Assembly (NCBI GenBank): GCA_025766275.1 | Contig: JAFKAC010000033.1 | Span: forward strand, 589,501 to 653,500 | Direction: 5' to 3' | Length of the DNA stretch: 64,000 nucleotides | DNA from: Lactarius indigo | Lineage: Eukaryota; Basidiomycota; Agaricomycetes; Russulales; Russulaceae | Part shown: one piece after another, positions 11,958-23,580 of the stretch | Numbering within the stretch: position 1 is the stretch's first letter | Layout: every line of letters begins with the position of its first letter | Made by a program: the position numbers and the translations under genes | Notes under the pieces: model-generated | What the model saw: only the letters and a program-made list of their open reading frames with translations | Database searches by the model: none | What the model was told of the DNA's origin: nothing

Positions 11958-13934
11958 AAAATCCTCTTTCCCCCATAAATCCTGTAGTATCAGGTCCTTT
12001 ACTTCGTCCGGCGCGTTGGTGACCCCGGTAAGCCACTCTTTGGCCCGTTCTTCGGCAGTTTTGCTGGTTGAAGCGGCTTGTATTTGCGCTGGCGGGGTCT
12101 CTTGTGTATAATAGTCGGTCCCTGCTGCTCGGACAGAGGGCCCTGCATTCTGCGGTTGCCATTGTCGCGGCTGTCTGGGATGGGGGCAGTTTCGTGACAG
12201 ATGACCGGGAGCGTTGCAGTTATAACACAACACTGTCCTTAGGTCTCGTCGTAACCCGCCTCTTCCTCGCCCCCTTGCTCCTGGTCCTCCTCTCGGTGGG
12301 AATGGGGGGAGGCCTGTATAGGGCGGCTTACTGTAGTCGATTTCTTCCGACCCTGCTAACCTTGCCTTTGTTCAGTTGGCGGAGGTATCCATGGCCCATG
12401 GATTTGCGAGATTTTGGGGAATGGTCCATCCGGCGTTTCCCGTTTTCTTTGGCTTAGCGTCCTTGTATTCATCCACCCGAGCTCGGATGTGGATGTAGTT
12501 GCGTTGTCATCGGAGCGTCGCCCGTTTCCACTCGTCGAATGTTTCCGGCTCATCCAGATCGTATGTTTTTTCGTATAGCTTTTTGGGCAGTCCCTTGGTG
12601 AACAAGTCGATAGTCTGGGGGTCGTTGAGGCGATATCCTGCTTTCCTGGCGGCTTCTTCGAATTCATTGACGTTTTTGTCAATATCTCCATTGACCATTT
12701 TGAGTCCTTTCCTTAGAAGCGCTTGAGCTTGCTCTCGTTCAAGGGTATTAACGAACCTTTGGTTAAAACCCTCTGCTACTGCGTTCCACAGGTCCCTCGT
12801 GTGTTGATCTATTCCTCGCTGTATCTGCCGGTTGAGCCATTTGAGGTACGAGAGTACCCATTCACTAACAGTTACCCCCTTGATGTAGGATAGAAATAGA
12901 AGGCATCGTCGATAGTTGTTGCGCATAACCGGGGTGTCGAGATTCATTCCCCAGTACACGTGCCATTGCATGAGGAATGAGTCCACCTTAGTACAATCTC
13001 CATCGAAAATAGTGGGAGGTTCACCGGTCAGTTTTTCGTGTCCATGTCCTCCTCCTCCTCCTGCTGGCGGACCTCCACCACCGCCTCCACCTGGGGGTCC
13101 TCCTTCTGGTGGGTTATTTGGGAGATCTGGTGGGTTTCCTCCTCCTCCGAGGCGTCGGGGAAAATCCCCTCCTGGCGGTCCTCCCCATCCTGGTGGAGGG
13201 TCGAGTGGTAGTCCTTGTCTTTGCCCTTCTCCTGATGGGGGGTCTCCTTGATCGGGTCCGATAGCCCGAAAAATTGCTGCATCATCTGCAGTCATTCGAT
13301 GCCCCGTTTTGGGATTAATGGGCATGAGGTGTCGCTGTGATTCTTGTCTGATGGCTTCGGCTGCTTCTCGCGCCGCCTGTTCTCTTATGCTCATGATTTC
13401 TTCAGCCGTCATGGTGGTGGTTGCCATTTCTGCTGCTGGTGATCGTACGTGAATGACTTCTGGCTGGTCTGAGATATGTAGAGACTCAGCTCGTTGAATA
13501 GTATATTGCTCAATAGGCCCGATGCTTGCGGGTCGATTTTCTTCACTTTGTTCTTCTTCTTCGGTTTCTTCGCTGACCGCTTCTCCGGTAGAGTGTTCTC
13601 GTATCTGGCCGTCGATGGGCCCCCAATCGGCTCGTGAATTGAGTTCGCGCACGTCTATGTCGCACTGATATTGCCTTCCTGCTGGTCTAATGACGTCCCA
13701 CCGGTGGTCTACTGGGTTCCACGTAATCTCTACCCAACACAAGTGGTCGAAATTGAACTCAACAGGTCTGAACCTTGTAGGTCCGTTGAACTCTACGAAG
13801 TATCCGGTTTCGTCTCCTCAGTCTCTCCACCTTGCTGCTCCTAGGAATCGGGTTGGTACGTTGCGATCCCCTCTTCGGTCTAAATAATAAGGACGGAAGT
13901 TCGTCCACTGATCTCTGGTGTTGACAGTCGCCAC
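11946..13934 (-). pseudogene. Element B gag with CCHC zinc knuckle
   Basis: Capsid-type Gag of about 660 codons. It reads from a GTG at 13934, just after the 5' LTR, to TGA at 11948-11946, in one frame interrupted by three TGA codons (13820-13818, 12509-12507, 12374-12372). The middle has a Gly/Pro-rich low-complexity segment (about 13028-13260). The Retrotrans_gag-like core follows (about 12900-12520), then the zinc knuckle CYNCNAPGHLSRNC. No in-frame ATG stands near the expected start; the first conserved codon, GTGGC, is matched by GTGGC at the same place in element D. The last codons overlap pol. Confidence 0.85.
11957..11964 (-). other. Predicted -1 frameshift site at the gag-pol junction of element B
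   Basis: GGATTTTC on the minus strand. Gag reads GAT TTT C.. and stops 9-12 nt later; pol needs TTT TC., one base back. The same GATTTTC stands at the junction of element D (34187-34194), and in element E the site is GGGTTTTC, whose GGGTTTT is a textbook X-XXY-YYZ heptamer. The shift is inferred from the frames, not demonstrated. Confidence 0.6.
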
Positions 13935-13942
13935 AATGAATA

Positions 13943-13953
13943 ATCTTGGTCTT
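13943..13953 (-). other. Self-complementary primer-binding site of element B
   Basis: Two bases after the 5' LTR the minus strand reads AAGACCAAGAT. It is the exact complement of ATCTTGGTCTT at 14154-14144 in the LTR, the predicted first 11 nt of the element RNA. No tRNA 3' end is needed to explain it. Confidence 0.75.
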
Positions 13954-13955
13954 AA

Positions 13956-14397
13956 TGTAACGCTGTCACAGCGTTAGCCCGACTTGAGCTTGGTAAAGGC
14001 GACTTTGGTGACTTAGCTGATCACGCCCCGAGGCGTATGGCACGAAGGCTTTCCTAGACGTTCGAAGACGCTAATATAACAGCAGTCCTCTATACCAGTG
14101 ATAGAGGCGAGAGAGTATAGAGACAAAGAAGTGACGATTGAAGAAGACCAAGATGGCGTATCTTGGTCTTTCGCAGCTACCTTAAATACAAGAAAAGCAG
14201 GCTTTCAAGCGCTGCTATGAGTCACAGTAATGTAGCGTCCGACGTATCGCGTAAGTAGCGCAATCCTAATACTACTACTACTTGTACTAGGATCGAGTCA
14301 TCCTTCAACTTCTAACACCGATCATAAACTCCAAGTCCGTGACTAATCTACCTTACCGCCGTAGCCACAACCGGTACAGTAAGGGTCAACCGTAACA
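13956..14397 (-). repeat. 5' LTR of element B
   Basis: 442 bp. The predicted core promoter on the minus strand is TATTTAAG (14188-14181), with an RNA start at about 14154. The hairpin arms are 14144-14154 and 14160-14170. It differs from the 3' LTR at two CpG sites only. Confidence 0.97.
14154..14188 (-). promoter_or_regulatory. Core promoter and predicted RNA start in the 5' LTR of element B
   Basis: The TATA-like box begins at 14188 and the self-priming sequence begins at 14154, 34 nt downstream. The same 33-34 nt spacing recurs in families 1 and 3 although the sequences differ. Confidence 0.6.
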
Positions 14398-14402
14398 CCA
14401 TC

Positions 14403-16091
14403 GGAGAGCGAAATTCAAACTCCGATTTCGGATTTCCCCTTTTAGGAAGTTGATGACATAAGCCTGGTCCGCTCCGGACCGGTCCTAAGTGCCTTGAGTC
14501 ATGACCTGGTTTATAGGTTCATGACACTTGCTGCCACCGCCAAGTGGGAACCCAACACAAAGGGAACCATCGCCCACTTCAAAGCAGGACTACAACTGAA
14601 CGTCCACTGATGGATCCTACTGCGGGACAAGTGGCCGACAACCATGGCAGAATGGAAAGAACAAGCACGGATAGAAGTCCTATGCAGCCAAGAGATCTTC
14701 AACATGCGGCTTGGCTTCCACAACAACAACAACAATAATCCTAGGAGTGGAGGGAAAAATCAGCAATATCAAAACACCACGAACACCCCACATACCACAC
14801 CGCGCAACAACGACATTGTCCCAATGGACATTGATGCCACAACGACAAGTCAGACACAAACCCAGCCGCTCACTAAATTAACTGACGAAGAGTGAAAGAA
14901 GTTATCAGCCAAGGGACGATGTTTCTGTTGTCGCCAACAAGGCCACATGTTGCAGAACTGCCCACTCAGAAACACACAAGGAAACATACCATGACAAAAC
15001 ACATCAGCCCGAGTCACCGAAATCACCCCAACAAAAGAAGAAGTCACTGAATCAGGTGACTCGGCCACGGAGCCTGCACCACTGAACCCACTTACCAAGG
15101 AACAACAACTTCACGCAATCCTCAACACGATGACTGACAAAGAACACAGAGCGTGGCTGGACCAACAATATATGGGCAACAAAAATTTTTGAAGTGCCGA
15201 ACCCTAACGGTTGAGGGAAAGGCAAACATTAGCACCATGTACAGTACGAAACAAGACTCAATGACAGTACCTGCAAAGCTGTACATGTGGCACCAAATGA
15301 CCAAAGTTGAAATGCTACTAGACTGCAGCGCAACAGAAAATTTCATTGACGAACGCACAACAGAGGGACTGAAGATAGGCATGCTACCCCTGAAACACCC
15401 CAGAGAAGTCCAAAACATAGATGGAACAACCAATCGAGCAGGAACGATTACCCGCTACTGCAATCTATATGTCAGCAAGGGCACAACAACAAAAAAATTA
15501 ACCTTTTTCGTCACTAACCTGGGAAGGGACCGACTTATCCTAGGGTACTTGTGGTTCAGAACATTCAGCCCAGAGATCGACTGGGCAACAAACACACTAA
15601 AAGGAGAAGATGTCAAAATTGAAACCATGGGATACTGGAAGAGAAACGCACCCCTACTGATAAGACATTGAGTGACAACACAAGTCGGGGCAGCAGGAAC
15701 AGTTAGAAGGAAAGTCATCTGGCAGAGCGATGAAGGATGGACAAAGGTGATAGCTAACAACATAGCACAACAATGGGCCAAATGCACAGCCACCAACAAA
15801 CCAAACCAAACCCCAGGGATTCCCGAAGAGTACAAACGGCATGAAATCGTCTTTTCTGAAGAAGCAGCCCAACACTTCCCACCAGCCCAAAACGAGGATC
15901 ATGTAATCACACTAAAACTGGATGCCCCCTCCAGCCTCAATTGCAAGATATATCCTCTAACACCAGCAGAAATCACCGCCATGAAGGAGTTCCTAAAAGA
16001 ACACCTAGAAAAAGGATATATAGTAGAATCCAACTCACCCTACACCTCCTCATTTTTCTTCAGGAAGAAGAAAGATGGGAAACTCTGCCCC
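14403..16091 (+). pseudogene. Fragment G: gag, protease and start of RT of an old Ty3/gypsy element
   Basis: A plus-strand remnant that begins inside gag next to element B and ends inside RT where element C was inserted, directly after KKKDGKLCP. Seen in order: gag core (TLAATAKWEPNTKG, about 14515-14560), an Asn-rich run, zinc knuckle CFCCRQQGHMLQNC (about 14920-14965), protease LLDCSATENFI (about 15315-15350), then the RT start (RKKKDGKLCP). Several TGA stops and a frame change lie between gag and protease. The protease site reads Asp-Cys-Ser where Asp-Ser-Gly is usual, so it is probably dead. No LTR of G is left in the window. Confidence 0.8.
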
Positions 16092-16388
16092 TGTAACCCC
16101 ATCACAACGTTAGCTCGACTTGAGCTTGATAGACAAGGCAACTGGACTTAGCGAATCACATCTGGGACGTATGGCACGAAGGCAATCCTAGATGTTCGAA
16201 GACACTAGGGAATCGGTATGCTTCAGCAACGGTGAAGGCGGACTAGAAGAGACAGGACGAGAAGTGACGATTGAAGAAGACCAAGATGGCGTATCTTGGT
16301 CTTCACAAGCCAGTTTAAATACAAGAAGAGCAGGCTTTCAAGTGCTGCTATGAGTCACTGTAATGTAGCGTCCAATGTATTGCATAAG
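16092..16388 (-). repeat. First part of the 3' LTR of element C
   Basis: Homologous to about the first two-thirds of the LTR of element B (on the + strand), including the AAGACCAAGAT hairpin near 16276-16302. It stops at TGTATTGCATAAG, which is repeated at 25094-25106 where the remaining LTR resumes. The SINE-like element was inserted here. Confidence 0.85.
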
Positions 16389-16792
16389 GGGGGGTGGGTG
16401 GTGCAATGGGCAAATGCTCCCCCCCTCGCCTTACATGGGACAGCTCTGGTGACGGACTCTGGGTTCGAATCTGGGCTGGTGCATTCCCTGCGGGCAGCCA
16501 ACATCTCCACATGATCCTACGTGGCTCCTTCCTTATCCACCCTTCCCAACAAACAACAACACACAACCTCGGCCTATCTGGCCACACCTTCTCTCACACC
16601 CCGGGCTCTGTCATGCTGCACCACTGACATCCCATGACACCAACTACCCACACTCCTTATGTAACCCTGGGCTCTGCCGCTAGCCGCCACATCCCACCTA
16701 TCCTCAACCCTGTAACCTTCACCCCAGTTCCTTCTCCAATTCCATTTCCAACAATCCCACACTGTGTCCAATTCAATCTCCGCCACTCACAG

Positions 16793-17134
16793 TGTCACGG
16801 TACCAGCGGACCGTCCATGACGTGATCGTGTTCGAAGACTTGTGTTTTGCACAAGTAAAAGGATGCTGACTTGGAGCACTCAGAGAGCACGCAAGTGAGA
16901 GGGTAGACAACTGGATTCAAGACGAAGAGTAGACAAGGTATGTACTACTCTGTGGCTACATCTTTATACTCGTACATACTATGGGTTTTCGGGACTGTTT
17001 TCTGGTATTTACGGGCTCCTAATGAGCTGGCAAGGTACAACAGATGTGGCAGAGACAGCTGGCAAGAAGTTAGTGCGTTGGCAATCGATTCGACGTGGCA
17101 GGGCCCATGACCGTGATGTCACGTGGGCATGACA
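16793..17134 (-). repeat. 3' LTR of element F
   Basis: 342 bp, starts TGTCA and ends TGACA in both orientations. Confidence 0.95.
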
Positions 17135-17145
17135 TAGCCCCCTTT

Positions 17146-20100
17146 CTAGGCGTGATCGTCCCGATCTTCGTTATTGAGCGCGTGCGAGAAGTCGTAGTCG
17201 TGACGGAAAATGAAATGAGTCGGTCGCTCGTATGGCGTACCGCGTCGCTGCGCGCGAAGGCGGGCGGTGATTTGCATTGCTCGCTCGCGGTCTACCGCGC
17301 GTCCGAGCATGGTGAGCCACGCGCAATAGGTGCATGCGTGGGCGTGTGTCGTAGGGACATGGCAAACTCGACGAGTCACGCACTTGGTGTGAGGCTTGCG
17401 ACATTCGAACGAAAGGTGCTGCTCATTATCACAGTAGTTGCACGCGGGCAAGCCTCGCCTGTCATGGCGCGACGTGCGTCGATCTTCCTCGGCTACCTGG
17501 CTGGTGGGCAACTCTTCTCCATGGAGGGTCAGGAACTGGGTATGACGTGACACCTGTGCAGTTTGAGCGTAAGTGCGAAGAGGCTGATGAGGTGGGACCG
17601 GTAGCGCGATTGCCGATCCAATGATCGGGACACGGTGGTGATCGAGTCGCCTGTCGGTGTTATTCATGCGAATGGTGGCAAACGGTAGTAATGTAGGCAC
17701 AGGATCGGATAGATATGGCCTCAAACGCGAAGCGGCGCGAGCGTTGGCCAGGCGTTGGTCGATTTCTTCGGCCTCAGTACTCCACTCGCTCCAGGCACGC
17801 TCTATTTCCTTCATGCATGTGACGAGCTGATCTCGTCTGGTGAGAGACGCACGGAGGCAGTATACGTCCACGCTAACTCCTGGATCGGCAAGTAAGTACA
17901 AGGCTTGGTCGACTTCGTTTCGCGCAGGGTGGTCGGCGCGGAACAGGTCTCTGGTGTCCGGAGAATCAGAAGGGAGATCGGGCGCCGTACGAGGTTTAGC
18001 GAATAGAGGGCCGTAATAGATGGGCTGATTTCGTCCTTCAGTGGCGATGACCACCGGTCGGTCTCGCTGGTCAATGAGGAACTGAACAAATGGAGCGCGT
18101 CCTCGCGTTCCATTAGCGAGCGGTATCTCCATGAGGTAATCGTTAGTAGGGAGGGTCATCGTCCAGTGACGATCTGGTCGCTCGATGCTAGCGAGGAGGG
18201 GTTGAGGTCGGTGTGTACCTTGAGGGTTCACGGGACGCGGTGGTAACTGGTGCCGAGATTGTACTGCCGAAGTTGGGTTGGTAATGCGAAGAGCGAGGGC
18301 GGGTACGGCCGGCGATGGCAAAGCAAGATGGGGTATGTCCTGTGCTGGCGATAGTGGTGACTGTGGTCCTTCCCAAGGAGCGGCTTCTTCTTCTTGGGCA
18401 ATCTGTTCCAATGCCTCTCTCAGTAGTCGTTGTTGTCGATTAGTCCGAGCCTGCGAGTGTCGACAATGCATACCCTGCAGGGTGATGTAGGTGCTGAGGC
18501 CCCACATGTCCTCTCGAGAACGCGGGGAGTTTTCCCTCGCATCGTATGTAGGGCCGATGTTTGCCCATTGTTCAACTTCTCGGTTGACTTGTGCGCGCAG
18601 CCATTGCAGGGTGTCGCGGTCGGAAATCCAAGGGTACTGTGGTGGATGTCGAGGGGGGTCGCTATCCATGATGGTGATGTGGTTAATGGTGGCTGACCAG
18701 GAAGCTTTATACTTGTGAACGAGGTCTGGGGCACGCAAATTGGTCTCCGGTTCCCAGCTATCATGAGCTGCGGAGTAGCCCTTCCATCGTACCAGGTATT
18801 GCGGTGTTTTTCGACGACCGAAAAGTCGATAACCGAGAAGTCGTTCTACCTCCCATTCCTGCTCTCCGTCTATCAGATCCAGTGGTGGTTGATCGTCTTT
18901 GGTCCCATGGATCTCAGTGGATTTACACGGGGTTAATAACCCGGCGTGGAACGTATTGTGGATGTGCCAGTTTGCCGGCAGTTGGAGTGCGTAGGTGACA
19001 TCGGATATTCGTTTCCCGATTACGAAGGGTCCATATCGGCGTGGTGCAAGTTTTGTTGTCGGGTGAGTAGTCTTTAGATTAGTGGCGTCTAACCATACCT
19101 TATCGCTGATGCGATATGGCTGATAAGACGTATCTTTTACCCACTTTAACTGAGTCGCCCTCATGGCTTCTTTCGCCTGTCGCCGGGCTTCCTGAAGTGC
19201 AATGATTCTCTCGGTGGCAGTAGGCGATGTGGTGGTGATTGATGTTGGTTGATGTATGTGAGGGGTGAATCCTAAGAGCAACTCGAACGGGGTCTTCTTC
19301 GTGTTTTCGGAGGTCCAGGCATTGAGGGTATACTGCACTATCGGAAGCCATCGCGCCCAGTCGTCCTGTTGGTAATTCAAGAAGATCCATAGATACTGTT
19401 CGAGACGTTGGTTAGTACACTCCGACTGTCCATCTGTATGTGGATGATACGCGGTGCTGATGTTCTGTTCCACATTTAGTGTGGTACAGAGTGCTTTGGT
19501 AAATGACGCGGTGAATCGAGGGTCTCTATCAGAGATCACTTTAGTGGGAAGTCCGTAGTGTGGTACCACGTGTCAAAGATAGAGCGCCACTACTTGCGTG
19601 GCATCGATTGATTCCTTACATGGGATGAAGATACTCGCTTTCGAGCACCCTTGGTCCGTGACTGTTAGGATCGTGTCATATTTTATCGATTTGGGCAGTT
19701 TGACGATGAAGTCGAGCGCGATAATGTGAAATGGTAGCACTTGATCTGTTGGGTAGATAGGTGATATTGGGGGCTTCGGGCGTCCAGGCAGGTTTTTGTT
19801 CGCCTGGCATACGTGGCATCCTGCGACGTAATCGGTGATATCCTGCATCATGTTTGGCCACCAATAATGTTTTTGTATCGCCTGCAAGGTTTTCATTTGT
19901 CCGGGATGGCTGGCAGTAATTGAATCATGGAAGGATTCAATCACCCCCCTTCTCAGAGGGAGATCGTCCACGATCACAAGGCGCTGGCGATGGAAAAACA
20001 AGGGCGGGTGGGTGGCGGACCATTCGAGGTGATAACGGTTGATCCAAGTGGGCGGAAACACAAGTAGTTGCGCTTGTCAGCAGTGATCATCAAGAGAGAC

Positions 20101-23100
20101 GACATGCGCGGTGTTGATGAAGTACGCAGGTGGTAGGACAGTAACGCCAACGTTATCGTTGCTGGCAGGCGAGAGGGATGGATGTCGAGATAGCGTGTTG
20201 GCGTGGAGAGTGGGGCCCGGGACGTGACGGAGCTGAAGGTCATAGTCAGCGAGAATGTTAACCAGCCGTGCGATGCGTTGGTTGATGTGCTGCGGGGAGC
20301 GATAATGAAGAAGATTGGCATGGTCAGTAAACACGGTGACCAGGTGTCGAGCCGCGACCAAAAGGTGACGCCAATGTTCGAGTCCACGTACAAGGGCGAG
20401 AAACTCCCGATTGTAGACATCATAGTTGCATTCTGCGGGGGAAAAGGCGTGAGAGAAGTATCCGACAGCCTGATTTTTGTTACGCGAGTCAGGTTGAGTG
20501 AGAATGGCGCCCATAGCGTATAGCGAAGCATCCATCTGAAGAGAGTATGGGAGGTCGGGGTCTGGTTGTTGCAGGGCCGGCTGTGAGCATGCCAGAGTAA
20601 TGAGTGTATCGAGTGCTGCGGTATGTTTCGAAGTCCAAACGAATGGGACATCTTTGCAGAGAAGTTGCGTGAGCGGTTGGGCCAAATGCACGTATCACGG
20701 GATGAAAGGTCGTTGATACCCAAGCACACCGAGAATGCTGCAGACTTGCTTGACAGTGGTAAGTTGTCGCGGCCAATCGTGCAAACCAGAGATTTTATCT
20801 TGGCCCATGCGAATGGTTCCCTTCGCGATCATCATTCCTAAGTAATCAATTTCGGTACTTTCGAATTCGCATTTCGAGAGTTTTAGAAAGTAACTTTTGT
20901 CGAGGAGGACTTGTAGAACATTACCAACGATCATCCGGTGTCATTCGACGTTGTGCATGGTGGCGATAAGTATATTGTCCATGTAAATGAAGAGCTCGGC
21001 CGGGAATTGATTGAGCAAGGAGCAAAAGATACGGTTCATTGCACGTACGAAGGTAGCTGGTGAGTTCGTCAAACCAAAGTACATAACCATTGGTTCGAAC
21101 AATCCGCGAGGAGTTTTGAATGTGGCCTTCCACTGATCGCCATCCTTGATACGAATATTATTATATCCCCAGCGGATATCGAACTTGGTGAATAGCGTTT
21201 TATCGGCCAGTTGGTCTAGGATGTTCGAGATCAGCGGAATCGGATAAGTGTCGCAAACCGTTATCTTGTTAAGCGGTTTGTAATCTTGAACCGGTTGCAA
21301 CTTGCCGTCCTTTTTCTTTAGAAAGAAAAATGACGACGCGTAATTTGACTTGGATTCTCGAATGTACCCCTTTTCTAAGTGCTCACGCAGAAACTCGTCG
21401 AGATGCTCCAATTCCTTGGCGTTTAATGGGTAGATCTTGCACTGAAGTGTGGGCGGCGCGTCTGGAAGTAGGGTAATTATGTGATCGTCAATTCGTTCGG
21501 GTGGGAAGCGTTTGGCAGCTTCTTCCAAAAAGACCGTGGTGTATTTCCCATACTGTGGTGGTAATGTCTCGGTGCTGCTCAATGCAAACTTCTCCGCCAT
21601 CTGCTGCGCGATAGTATCAATAGTCTCCCGTATTTCGAAGGTGAGTTGTCAGTATGGGCTGAGTAGTCGATTTCCCTTCCAATCAATTTCGGGACTCGTA
21701 TCTTTAAACCATGCATGGCCCAGGATGATTCTCGGTCGGCCCAAGACAGTGACATAGAGGTGGGTCTGGTACGTTTGTTGCTCCCAGGTGAGCGTGACTG
21801 GGCACGCCTCGGAAATCGTCCCTTGTTGATTCAGTGTTCCGTCGGCGTTGTACACTTGTCTGACAGGTACGCGAGTCATAGTCATTCCGAGTTGCTGGAC
21901 TAACGTGGGATCGATGAAGTTTAGGGATGCCCCCAAGTTGAGCAACGCTGGGACCTTTTCTCCGTTTTCGACATATAGCTGAATAGTGAGCGTTGATCCT
22001 TCATCTGACAAAAGGGCGTTAATCTCCGTCATGCTTCCTTCCTCTAAGTTGTCATCGTCGTCGACTCCAGCCTCTATGAGCATCTGTGATATCATCTGCC
22101 TTCAATTGGCGTTGGAGAGTCCCAGCAGTCCCGAGATCAACGTTTGTTTGTCTATCGTGGGTGTAGGAGTGGTCGATGGTTGTTGTGTCGGGGCCGTGGT
22201 GAGCTCATTAACCCAACTAGGATTCGTCCTTTTCTTTGGGCAGTCTCGGGAGAGATGCCCTGATTGCTTACAGCAGAAGCAGAGGCCTTCTTTCCTACAT
22301 CGTTCCCATTCGGCCTGTTCTTGCGGGGTGCGTTGGCGCAGTGTAAAGGTACTGACTGCGTCCACATCCATTTGTACAACGTCGTTATGCGTTGTAGGAC
22401 GAGGCGCTGGAGGTTGAGGTGGGGGTGCCATTCCTTTTCCGAGGGCTGCAACACAATTCGTGATGGTTCGAAACTGCTGGACTTCCTCTCTTGTAGCGGT
22501 TTTCCAATCGTCCATGGTAACGGGCATAACACTGCGCTTCAAACAGGCAACGAGTAGGCCCTTCTTCAGTCCTCGCCGAAATAAATCGACCGTTCCGATA
22601 GCGGTCATATCCCATCCAGCCGCGTCCGCGAGTTGCTCAAATCGAGCAATATATTCATCGATAGCTTCGCTGTTCATCGTTAAGGCGGTTAGTCTGGCAT
22701 ATGCGTTCTGTTTACTGAGCATGTCTGTCCAGGCGTTTTTAAAATCGTCGATGAATTCGTTCCAGAGTTGTTCATTGGTCTCAGCGATGGGGTGCGTGGC
22801 GTGGTTGATTTTTGCGTCCAGTTTTTTATCCTGGGTCTGGTTCCAGTTTTCTACATCAGGTCCTCATATGAGGGTTAGTGCCAACGCAACTCGTTGGTAC
22901 AGTGAGACCATGCATTCATTGGTACGGTTGACTTGTTGATACTGATTAAACTCGTGTAGGAACTGCGCGCTCTTGGCTCTATTCCCATTGAAGTATGTGG
23001 GGGCTCCTCCCTGGAGTGGGCCATTTGTCGTCGCCGTGGCTGGCGTACTACTAGAACTGCTTGCCATAGGAGTGGGTGGAACAGTAGCTGGGAAGGGGAG

Positions 23101-23535
23101 TGGTGAAAACGGTGGCGGTTGTTGGGGTGAGCGTCGTTTTCCTTTTCGTTTCAAGGAGATGATGGCTAATCGGTGCGTATTCCAGTCATATTCTGGAACG
23201 GTTTGGACGTTGGTTCTGATGCGTAACCCCCAGTCTTGGGGTCGTTCAATGCGAGCGCTGTTATATGTCGCCCAGCCCAGGTAGTCAAGTAGTACTTCGT
23301 ACCAGGTGTTTTCATTTTCAAAGTATTCAATGTCGAGGCTCAGGTCCGGTAGTCGTTCTAGTGTATATCCTCTGTGGTGTTCCCACACAAGGCCTTTTAC
23401 CGCGAGATCAGCGAGATTGGGTGTCGTTTGTCTAAGCACTAGTCGTTTTTCAGTGCTGTCGTTTAAGTCAGTGGCGGGTTCGATATATGCAAATTGTCTG
23501 TCAGGGGCGTCTGCCAGTTTGAGTTTGCACGACCA
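17146..23535 (-). pseudogene. Element F gag-pol polyprotein with post-integrase zinc-knuckle domain
   Basis: One frame of about 2130 codons, opening after a TAG at 23538-23536 and broken by seven in-frame stops, all TGA: 22866-22864, 22104-22102, 21651-21649, 20943-20941, 20697-20695, 20079-20077 and 19575-19573. Order: gag with zinc knuckle CFCCKQSGHLSRDC; protease reading ALLNLGASLNFI, with Asn at the catalytic Asp; RT with YMDN in place of YMDD in LFIYMDNILIAT; RNase H; integrase with CHVCQANK, LDFIVKLP, SDRDPRF and GQSECTNQR; chromodomain (LVRWKGYSAAHDSWEP); then about 480 more residues with PLANGTRGRAPF, YYGPLFAKP, a charged helix and a final knuckle CNYCDNEQHLSFEC. Gag and pol share one frame, unlike families 1 and 2. 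The protease and RT changes are G-to-A, as CpG decay would give. Confidence 0.92.
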
Positions 23536-23569
23536 CTATGCGCCGTGTTGCTAGGCGAAAAGATAGATG

Positions 23570-23579
23570 GTCTACTCTT
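23570..23579 (-). other. Self-complementary primer-binding site of element F
   Basis: One base after the 5' LTR the minus strand reads AAGAGTAGAC, complement of GTCTACTCTT, which lies in the LTR (23722-23713) 34 nt after the start of a TATAAAG box (23756-23750). Ten paired bases. Confidence 0.7.
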
Positions 23580-23580
23580 A

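Larger units (their letters stand above)
6754..14402 (-). mobile_element. Element B: complete family 2 Ty3/gypsy retrotransposon with target duplication
   Basis: Complete insertion: 5-bp duplication CCATC at 6754-6758 and 14398-14402, LTRs of 442 bp at 6759-7200 and 13956-14397, and gag and pol between them on the minus strand. The two LTRs differ at only two positions, both CpG transitions, so the insertion is recent. Order on the minus strand: 5' LTR, primer-binding site, gag, -1 frameshift, protease-RT-RNase H-integrase-chromodomain plus C-terminal extension, polypurine tract (7201-7213), 3' LTR. Seven in-frame stops, all TGA, make this copy unlikely to code for its own enzymes. Confidence 0.97.

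Noticed and set aside
13028..13260. Proline/glycine-rich low-complexity run as a separate minisatellite or gene
   Set aside because: It is the Gly/Pro-rich linker of the element B gag, in frame with gag on both sides.
14144..14170. Hairpin as a bacterial-type terminator or a CRISPR repeat
   Set aside because: It occurs once per LTR, has no spacers or T-tract and lies in a fungal retrotransposon promoter region.
16389..16490. A tRNA gene
   Set aside because: The A and B boxes are present, but the sequence does not close into a cloverleaf with an anticodon arm, and it heads a longer poly(A)-tailed unit with a target duplication. It is a SINE-type head.
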